Below, in pieces: positions 58,634 to 64,000 of a DNA stretch of 64,000 nt. This DNA is from Bradyrhizobium sp. CCGE-LA001 (GTDB taxonomy: Bacteria; Pseudomonadota; Alphaproteobacteria; Rhizobiales; Xanthobacteraceae), in assembly GCF_000296215.2 (NCBI RefSeq), contig NZ_CP013949.1:620001-684000 (forward strand), in the 5' to 3' direction. Each line of letters begins with the position of its first letter. The first letter of the stretch is position 1. A program made the translations under genes and the position numbers. The notes under the pieces were generated by a model. It was not told where the DNA came from and did no database searches. It worked only from the letters and a program-made list of their open reading frames with translations.

Positions 58634-59209
58634 TTAAATGCGGCCCGAGAGCTCGTTCTCGGTCGGCAGCCGCCCGTCCGGCGTCAGATGGTCGATCACT
58701 TGCGGCAGATACTGGCTGAGTCCGGACAGCAGTTCGTCGCGCGACAAGCCGCTCTGCGCGGACAGGCTCTCGATCTGGTCGGCGCCGAGCGCGCTGGCGA
58801 GATCGCCGGGTTCAATCGGCTTGTTCTCGCCCTTGCCCACCCAGGAATTCGCGGTCTCGCCCTGGCCGCCCTGCTGGAGCTGATTGAGGAGATCGCCGAG
58901 CCCGCCGCTGAGTACGGTACCGGCCGCGCCGCCCGCGAGCAGGCCGCCGAGGCCACCTTTGAGCAGGCCTCCGAGACCGCCAAGACCTCCGCTGTCCGCG
59001 GTGTTCACCGGCGGAGGAGCCGGTGTCGGCGACGGTTGCGGCGCCGTGCCGGACTGGTTCGCGGTCATATGCTTGAACGCCTTCCAGGCCAGCAGACCGA
59101 GCAGCGCCATGGTCATCGGCGACATGCCGCCGGAGGATTTCTCGGAGCTGGGCGCGCTCTGGCCGCGCGGGCCGTTCTGCATGCCGTTGAGGACGTCGAG
59201 TAGACCCAT
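58634..59209 (-). CDS. YidB/DUF937 family protein
   Basis: A 191-residue protein of the DUF937 type. It begins MGLLDVLNGMQNG, has a hydrophobic segment MSPMTMALLGLLAWKAF, a Pro/Thr linker, a glycine repeat tract (GGLGGLGGLLKGGLGGLLAGG), and the YidB-like end NSWVGKGENKPI through DHLTPDGRLPTENEL. Start ATG 59209 has a GGAG site. Function unknown. Confidence 0.82.
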   Translation of the reverse strand: MGLLDVLNGMQNGPRGQSAPSSEKSSGGMSPMTMALLGLLAWKAFKHMTANQSGTAPQPSPTPAPPPVNTADSGGLGGLGGLLKGGLGGLLAGGAAGTVLSGGLGDLLNQLQQGGQGETANSWVGKGENKPIEPGDLASALGADQIESLSAQSGLSRDELLSGLSQYLPQVIDHLTPDGRLPTENELSGRI

Positions 59210-59368
59210 GGTGCTCTCCTTTGGCGTCTCGTTCGGCGAGCGCTCGCCGCTGTCTGCCCCCCGGGCGAAAACATATGGGGCTCTCATGACGGTTACAAGG
59301 CGGATGCATCGCAACCGGTGGGCAGTCGAACCGACCTCTGCTATCGATGACTGAACGTTCAGGGAGCA

Positions 59369-60376
59369 ATGTTAGTGTCTACGGATCGACCGATCGTGGT
59401 GGCCGGCGCCGGCGCCATCGGCTGTTTCGTCGGCGGCATGCTGGCGGCCTCGGGCCGCCGCGTCGCGCTGCTGGTGCGGCCGCGGGTGAAGATCGAGATC
59501 GAGCGGTTCGGCCTGCGGCTGACCGATTTCAACGGCTCGGAGACGAGGCTCGGCGCGGGCCAGCTCGCATTGTCGGAGGATACTTCGATCTTCCACAGCG
59601 CCGGCATCGTGCTGGTGACGGTGAAGAGTGCCGATACCGCAGATGTCGCGGACCAGATCGCGCAGCATGCGCCACGGGATGCCGTCATCGTGTCCCTGCA
59701 AAACGGCGTCGGCAATGTCGCGGTGCTGCGCGAGCGCCTCGACGGCCGCCGCGTGCTCGCCGGCATGGTGCCCTTCAACGTGATCGCGATGGGCGAGGGC
59801 CGTTTCCACCGCTCGACCTCCGGCGATATCCATGTCGGCGCGGACGATGCGAACACCGCGGCCGCGCTGTCGGTGCCGGGCCTTGCGATGCGTGCGAGCC
59901 GCGACATCACCGGCGTGCAATGGGGCAAGCTCATCATCAATCTGAACAATGCACTCAGCGCGCTGTCCGACATGCCGCTCGCCGCCCAACTGGCGAACCG
60001 CGACTGGCGGAGGCTGTTCGCCGACCAGATGGCGGAGGGGCTGGCCGCGCTGAAGGCCGCCGGCATCGCCCCGATCTCGGCAACGCCGATTCCAATGGGC
60101 TGGACGCCGGCCCTGCTGCGGCTGCCGGACACGATCTTCAATGCGATCCTGGGACGCACGATGAAGATCGATCCGGAGGCGCGCTCCTCGATGTGGCAGG
60201 ATCTGAAGCAGGGCCGCAAGACCGAGATCGACTATCTCCAGGGCGCGGTCATCGGCCTGGCCGAGCAGAACAATGTCGATGTGCCGCTGATGCGCCGCAT
60301 TGTTGCGCTGATCAAGGAAGCCGAGGTCGCCGGCAAGGGTCCGCCCGGTCTGACGCCGCAGCAAATTCGCGGCTAG
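59369..60376 (+). CDS. 2-dehydropantoate 2-reductase (ketopantoate reductase)
   Basis: A 335-residue NADPH-dependent reductase; the family makes pantoate for coenzyme A, though paralogues act on other oxo acids. The Rossmann opening is VVAGAGAIGCFVGGML, the catalytic Lys/Asn region is QWGKLIINLNNALSA, and the substrate Glu/Ser segment lies in RSSMWQDLKQGRKTEIDYLQGAV. Isolated from panB/panC here, so PanE is likely but not certain. Confidence 0.85.
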   Translation: MLVSTDRPIVVAGAGAIGCFVGGMLAASGRRVALLVRPRVKIEIERFGLRLTDFNGSETRLGAGQLALSEDTSIFHSAGIVLVTVKSADTADVADQIAQHAPRDAVIVSLQNGVGNVAVLRERLDGRRVLAGMVPFNVIAMGEGRFHRSTSGDIHVGADDANTAAALSVPGLAMRASRDITGVQWGKLIINLNNALSALSDMPLAAQLANRDWRRLFADQMAEGLAALKAAGIAPISATPIPMGWTPALLRLPDTIFNAILGRTMKIDPEARSSMWQDLKQGRKTEIDYLQGAVIGLAEQNNVDVPLMRRIVALIKEAEVAGKGPPGLTPQQIRG

Positions 60377-60397
60377 CACTTTCGATGGAGAAGCGCG

Positions 60398-60607
60398 ATG
60401 AAACGTAGCCTGATGATCGGTCTCGCGCTGGCCGCTCTCTGCGCCGCATCGACGCTCGCTTACGCTAGGCCGCCGACGGTGATGAACTCACCCGGCTATG
60501 ACAGGCGATTGCAGGAGAGCAGGTCGCAGCTGGGCGCGATGCCGACGGCGCCAGCGACTGCGCCGGTGGTCAAGCCGACGCGCGGCAAGAAGAAGCGGAT
60601 GAACTGA
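60398..60607 (+). CDS. Small exported protein (69 aa)
   Basis: It has a signal peptide (SLMIGLALAALCAASTLAYA) followed by a basic, low-complexity mature part (RPPTVMNSPGYDRRLQESRS, then KPTRGKKKRMN). It starts 21 bp after the reductase gene and may share its transcript. No family recognised. Confidence 0.6.
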   Translation: MKRSLMIGLALAALCAASTLAYARPPTVMNSPGYDRRLQESRSQLGAMPTAPATAPVVKPTRGKKKRMN

Positions 60608-60676
60608 AGCCCCACTCTCCTTCCGGGACGACCGCGGAGTGTGCAGCGTCAGCGGAGCAAAACACAGCTCAGCAGC

Positions 60677-61306
60677 TCAGCCCTTCTTCGCCGGCTTGCT
60701 CGGCGTCGGGCTGAACAGCTTCTTCAGATCGTTCAGGCTTTCCGACAGGCGCGGCCATTCGCAGGAGAAGGCGCCCTTGGTGCAGGGCGCGCCTTTCCGC
60801 TGGGCCACGGTCTGCTGCACCTTCGGCCGCTCGACCGGGAGTGGCACGCGCGCGACGTCGGTCCTTAGCGCGACCTGCTGGAGCTGCTGGAGTTGCTGTG
60901 CCTGTTGTTCCTGCTGCTCGCGCTGCTGGCGCGCGGTGGCTTGCGCGGCTTCGTTGTTGCGGCGCTCTCGGGCGAGATAGGCGGTGTAGGCTTCGTCGAT
61001 CTTCTTCTGCTCCTCCGGCGTCGGGTTCGGCCCGACGATGTCGAAGCTGCGATCCTGGAGGAAATCATAATAGGAATAGCCGCCGCCCGGCTTGCGGCGC
61101 CCGGCGAACTTGGCGTTGCAATCGGCAAGCGCCGCTGTCTTCTCAGCCTTGGTCGGCAATTTTTCTGCGGCGTCGGCGCAGGATTCGAAGTCGACAGGCG
61201 CGCGCTTCCACCATTGCGCCTGGGCATGCGGCACCGTCAGCAGAAAAAATCCTGCCGCAGCAACGAGAAGTGGCGCCGCACGACGCGATGCAACTATAGC
61301 CGACAT
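60677..61306 (-). CDS. Secreted Gln-rich protein, unknown function
   Basis: A 209-residue protein with a signal peptide (LLVAAAGFFLLTVPHAQAQ). A Cys-containing N-terminal module (SCADAAEKLPTKAEKTAALADC) and YSYYDFLQDRSFDI precede a Gln-rich coiled-coil-like stretch (QQREQQEQQAQQLQQLQQ). The C-terminus has two Cys (APCTKGAFSCEW) and a basic Lys/Pro tail. It diverges from the hydrolase gene. Confidence 0.6.
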   Translation of the reverse strand: MSAIVASRRAAPLLVAAAGFFLLTVPHAQAQWWKRAPVDFESCADAAEKLPTKAEKTAALADCNAKFAGRRKPGGGYSYYDFLQDRSFDIVGPNPTPEEQKKIDEAYTAYLARERRNNEAAQATARQQREQQEQQAQQLQQLQQVALRTDVARVPLPVERPKVQQTVAQRKGAPCTKGAFSCEWPRLSESLNDLKKLFSPTPSKPAKKG

Positions 61307-61513
61307 TTACGAGAGCATTCCTTACAAGACTCAACCCGCCCTGAGTCGAGTCTGATTTTTGCCCCTTTATTGCCGGCTTGTCACCCGTGGAACTCGGGAA
61401 TTTCATGGCTGGAATGCTGACATTTTTTGCTTGACGTGGCGCAGGAGTCACAGCCGCGCGACGGGAGTGCGCTTAGACTTTTATCGATTTGAATTCGAAG
61501 GGGAATGTCTCTC

Positions 61514-62542
61514 ATGCGTGCGCTGGCCGGCCTCGTCGCAATCGCGCTGATGCTGATGTGCGGCGATGCCTTCGCGGCGGACGAAGCTGCACCCAACCAC
61601 AAGCCGGTGAGGGCGATTGCCGATACGCGGCTCGCCGTCGGCGGCCAGGGCATTCTGCCGCTGTATCTTTCCAGCGACTGGTCGCTGCCTCTGCCGGCGA
61701 TCTCGCGCGCGATCATCGTGCTGCACGGACGGCTGCGCAATGCCGACGAATATTATCTCTCGGCCCACACCGCGCAGGTGGCCGCGGGCGACGATGGCAA
61801 GCACGCACTCATGATCGTGCCGCAATTCTTGGCGGAGATCGACATCGAGGCATACAAGCTGCCGGCCGACGTGCTGCGCTGGTCTCTGGAGGGCTGGGAG
61901 GGCGGCGAGGCCGCGCTCGGGCCCAATCCGGTCTCCTCGTTCGAGGCGCTCGATGCGATCCTGGCAAAGCTCTCCGACCGGCGCATCTTCCCGAACCTGA
62001 AGCAGGTCGTGGTCGCCGGTCATTCCGGCGGCGGCCAGGTCGCGCAGCGCTACGCCATCGCCGGCAAGGGCGAGATGGCGCTATCGCGCCAGCACATCGA
62101 TGTCCGTTACGTCGTCGCCAACCCTTCGTCCTACGCCTATTTCACTGCCGAGCGTCCGCTGCCCGCGATCGCCAAATCCTGTCCGGGCTATAACAAATGG
62201 AAATACGGCATGGACGAACGGCCGCCCTATGTTGCGAACGTCGCGCCTGATACGCTCGAGCAGCGCTATGTCGAGCGCGAGGTGGTGTATCTGCTCGGCA
62301 CCCTCGACACCAATCCGAAGCATCCCGCGCTCGACAAGAGCTGCATGGCCGAGGCGCAAGGTGCCACGCGTTACGCCCGCGGCCACGCTTATGCGGATGC
62401 GATGGCCAAGCGCAACCACGGCACGCCCCATCACAGGGTCTGGGACGTCGCAGGCATCGGCCATGACGGCGACAAGATGCTGACCTCGGCGTGCGGGTTA
62501 GCCGCGCTGTTCGACAGTCCGGGCTGCGGCGCGGAGCGCTGA
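61514..62542 (+). CDS. Exported alpha/beta hydrolase
   Basis: A 342-residue protein with a signal peptide (LAGLVAIALMLMCGDAFA) and an alpha/beta-hydrolase fold: IIVLHGRLRNADEYY with the oxyanion-hole His-Gly, the nucleophile elbow VVAGHSGGGQVAQR (Ser) and a terminal GIGHDGDKM with the catalytic His. ATG 61514 is chosen because AAGGGGA lies 8 bp upstream; ATG 61505 is too close to that site. The substrate is unknown. Confidence 0.82.
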   Translation: MRALAGLVAIALMLMCGDAFAADEAAPNHKPVRAIADTRLAVGGQGILPLYLSSDWSLPLPAISRAIIVLHGRLRNADEYYLSAHTAQVAAGDDGKHALMIVPQFLAEIDIEAYKLPADVLRWSLEGWEGGEAALGPNPVSSFEALDAILAKLSDRRIFPNLKQVVVAGHSGGGQVAQRYAIAGKGEMALSRQHIDVRYVVANPSSYAYFTAERPLPAIAKSCPGYNKWKYGMDERPPYVANVAPDTLEQRYVEREVVYLLGTLDTNPKHPALDKSCMAEAQGATRYARGHAYADAMAKRNHGTPHHRVWDVAGIGHDGDKMLTSACGLAALFDSPGCGAER

Positions 62543-62665
62543 TGCGCGTCTCTTGAAGGCAGTCTCTTGGGGCAATGTCTTGAAGGCCCGGCTCCGGCTG
62601 TTACACTTCGCAGCGTGAACGCCTCATCGTGAGGCGGCGCCAAGAAGACGAAGTGGAAACGCCTG

Positions 62666-64000
62666 ATGCTGCTGCCCCTGTCCGACGTGCCGCGCTGGTA
62701 CGCTCAACGAAAACCACATGGCACGATCGCCGTCCGTCACGGGCAGGACACGCTGACATGGGACGAGCTCGAGCGTGGCGCCAACCGGCGTGCGCGGGCG
62801 TTCATGGCCAAGGGCGTCAAGCCCGGCGACTTCGTCGCGATCGGATTGCCCAACGGCAACGCGTTTTTCGAGACCTCCTTTGCAGTGTGGAAGTGCGGGG
62901 CGACGCCGACCTCGCTGTCATGGCGCTTGCCGCGCGGCGAAGCCGCCGCCGTGCTCGACATCCTCAAGCCGGCGCTGGTGGTCGGCGGCGAGGCCGACTG
63001 GAACGCGCCGAACCGCTTGCCCGCCGATTTCGTGCCGGAGGGATTCTCGGATGAACCGCTCGATCCGCCGGTGGCGCGCTATTGGAAGGCGATGACCTCG
63101 GGCGGCTCGACCGGCCGGCCCAAGGTGATCCTCGACCATCATCCGGCGGTGACCGATACGGCGGCTGCGCCGCCGCTCAACATTCCCTTCGGCGTCTCGC
63201 TGCTCAATCCCGGCCCACTCTATCACAATGCGCCGTTCATCGTGTCGCATTACGCGCTCTTCGTCGGCGGCCAGCTCACCGGTCTCACCAAATTCGACGC
63301 CGAGGAGACGCTGCGGCAGATCGAGCGCGAGCGCGTGCAATGGGTCAATTTCGTGCCGACCATGATGCACCGGATCTGGGCGCTGCCGGAGCGCGTGCGC
63401 AATGGCTACGATTTGTCGAGCCTTCAGACGGTCTTCCACATGGCGGCTCCGATGCCGCCCTGGCTCAAGGAGAACTGGATCGCCTGGCTGGGGCCCGAGC
63501 GGATTTGGGAGCTCTATGGCGGCACCGAGCGCCAGGGCGCCTGTATCATCTCAGGCACGGAATGGCTGACGCACAAGGGCTCGGTCGGCAAGATCGGCGA
63601 CATGGCGAAGCTTCGCATCATCGGCGAGGACGGCAACGACGTCGCGCCAGGCGAGACCGGCGAGATCTATTTCCTCAACAATGACGGCAAGGACGCGACC
63701 TACCATTATCTCGGCGCCGAGCCGAAGCGCCGCAGCGATGGCTGGGAATCCCTCGGCGATATCGGCCGGCTGGACGCCGAAGGCTATCTCTATCTCGGCG
63801 ACCGCCTCGCCGACATGGTGCTGCGTGGCGGCGCCAACATCTATCCAGCCGAGGTCGAGGCCGCGGTGTCCGAGGCTCCCGGCGTGCGCTCCTGCGTCGT
63901 GGTGGGATTGCCCGATCCGGAATTGGGCCAGCGCGTGCACGCCATCATCGAGCCGGAGCCTGATGCGGACGGCCAGGCGATCGCCGACGGCATGGCGGAG
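62666..64000 (+). CDS. Acyl-CoA synthetase (AMP-binding), 3' end beyond window
   Basis: The first 445 codons of an adenylate-forming CoA ligase; no stop occurs before the window edge. It opens MLLPLSDVPRWYAQRKPHGT, has the phosphate-binding loop MTSGGSTGRPKVI, the ELYGGTERQG adenine-site segment, SLGDIGRLDAEGYLYLGD and RGGANIYPAEVE at the hinge. It would activate an organic acid to its CoA ester. With the crotonase, dehydrogenase and SDR genes to the left, it points to a pathway for a carboxylic acid. Confidence 0.92.
   Translation, partial: MLLPLSDVPRWYAQRKPHGTIAVRHGQDTLTWDELERGANRRARAFMAKGVKPGDFVAIGLPNGNAFFETSFAVWKCGATPTSLSWRLPRGEAAAVLDILKPALVVGGEADWNAPNRLPADFVPEGFSDEPLDPPVARYWKAMTSGGSTGRPKVILDHHPAVTDTAAAPPLNIPFGVSLLNPGPLYHNAPFIVSHYALFVGGQLTGLTKFDAEETLRQIERERVQWVNFVPTMMHRIWALPERVRNGYDLSSLQTVFHMAAPMPPWLKENWIAWLGPERIWELYGGTERQGACIISGTEWLTHKGSVGKIGDMAKLRIIGEDGNDVAPGETGEIYFLNNDGKDATYHYLGAEPKRRSDGWESLGDIGRLDAEGYLYLGDRLADMVLRGGANIYPAEVEAAVSEAPGVRSCVVVGLPDPELGQRVHAIIEPEPDADGQAIADGMAE

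Overview
The window is a gene-dense, GC-rich chromosomal segment from an alphaproteobacterium, most likely Bradyrhizobium or a near relative. Supporting signs are the RegS/RegR redox pair beside a Cyo-type quinol oxidase, the aerobic cobaltochelatase genes cobS and cobT, a second ftsZ outside any division cluster, a CarD regulator with a long lysine/alanine tail, and about sixteen palindromic intergenic repeats. I saw no tRNA, rRNA, CRISPR array or complete insertion sequence.

Layout. 0-8.4 kb: accA, xerD, a three-gene TetR/SDR/NTF2-like cassette bounded by an 18-bp direct repeat, a 48-residue membrane protein gene, aroK-aroB, a CorC/CNNM membrane protein and bolA. 8.4-18 kb: a J-domain protein, two divergent citrate synthase homologues (one with an N-terminal helix-turn-helix), a LysR regulator with a divergent reductase, a DedA protein, cobS and cobT. 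18-26.4 kb: a phytase-like esterase, an Old Yellow Enzyme, PilZ, a DUF2235 hydrolase, a coiled-coil protein, and ftsZ2 in an apparent operon with an HTH/coiled-coil gene. 26.5-31.1 kb: an AT-richer accessory island (below). 31.2-39.7 kb: rpmB, a DUF3108 protein, a SUV3-type helicase, an S4 protein, fdxA and CarD. 39.8-48.3 kb: a tightly packed cyoABCD-surf1-regS-regR run and an MHS transporter. 48.3-64 kb: an M48 protease, a nuclease-fold protein, an orphan amino-acid-type binding protein, and acyl-CoA metabolism genes (two crotonases, two acyl-CoA dehydrogenases, an SDR, and an acyl-CoA synthetase that runs off the window).

The most unusual region is the 26.5-31.1 kb island. It holds a DprA-like gene behind a GTTC-N7-GTTC motif (the alphaproteobacterial LexA box), an overlapping ComF-like phosphoribosyltransferase broken by an in-frame TGA, and, converging on them, a P-loop kinase fused to an adenylosuccinate synthetase-like domain plus a possible DarT-like protein. 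The synthetase domain has Ser in place of the catalytic Asp and lacks the usual GTP-specifying TKxD, two changes that recall phage PurZ (2-aminoadenine synthesis). Together this looks like a damage-inducible nucleotide-modifying or defence cassette. That role is inference.

Two regulatory arrangements also stand out. The HTH-citrate synthase appears to have a leaderless promoter with a perfect palindrome in its spacer. The RegSR sensor pair is encoded at the end of the same run as its plausible target, the quinol oxidase.
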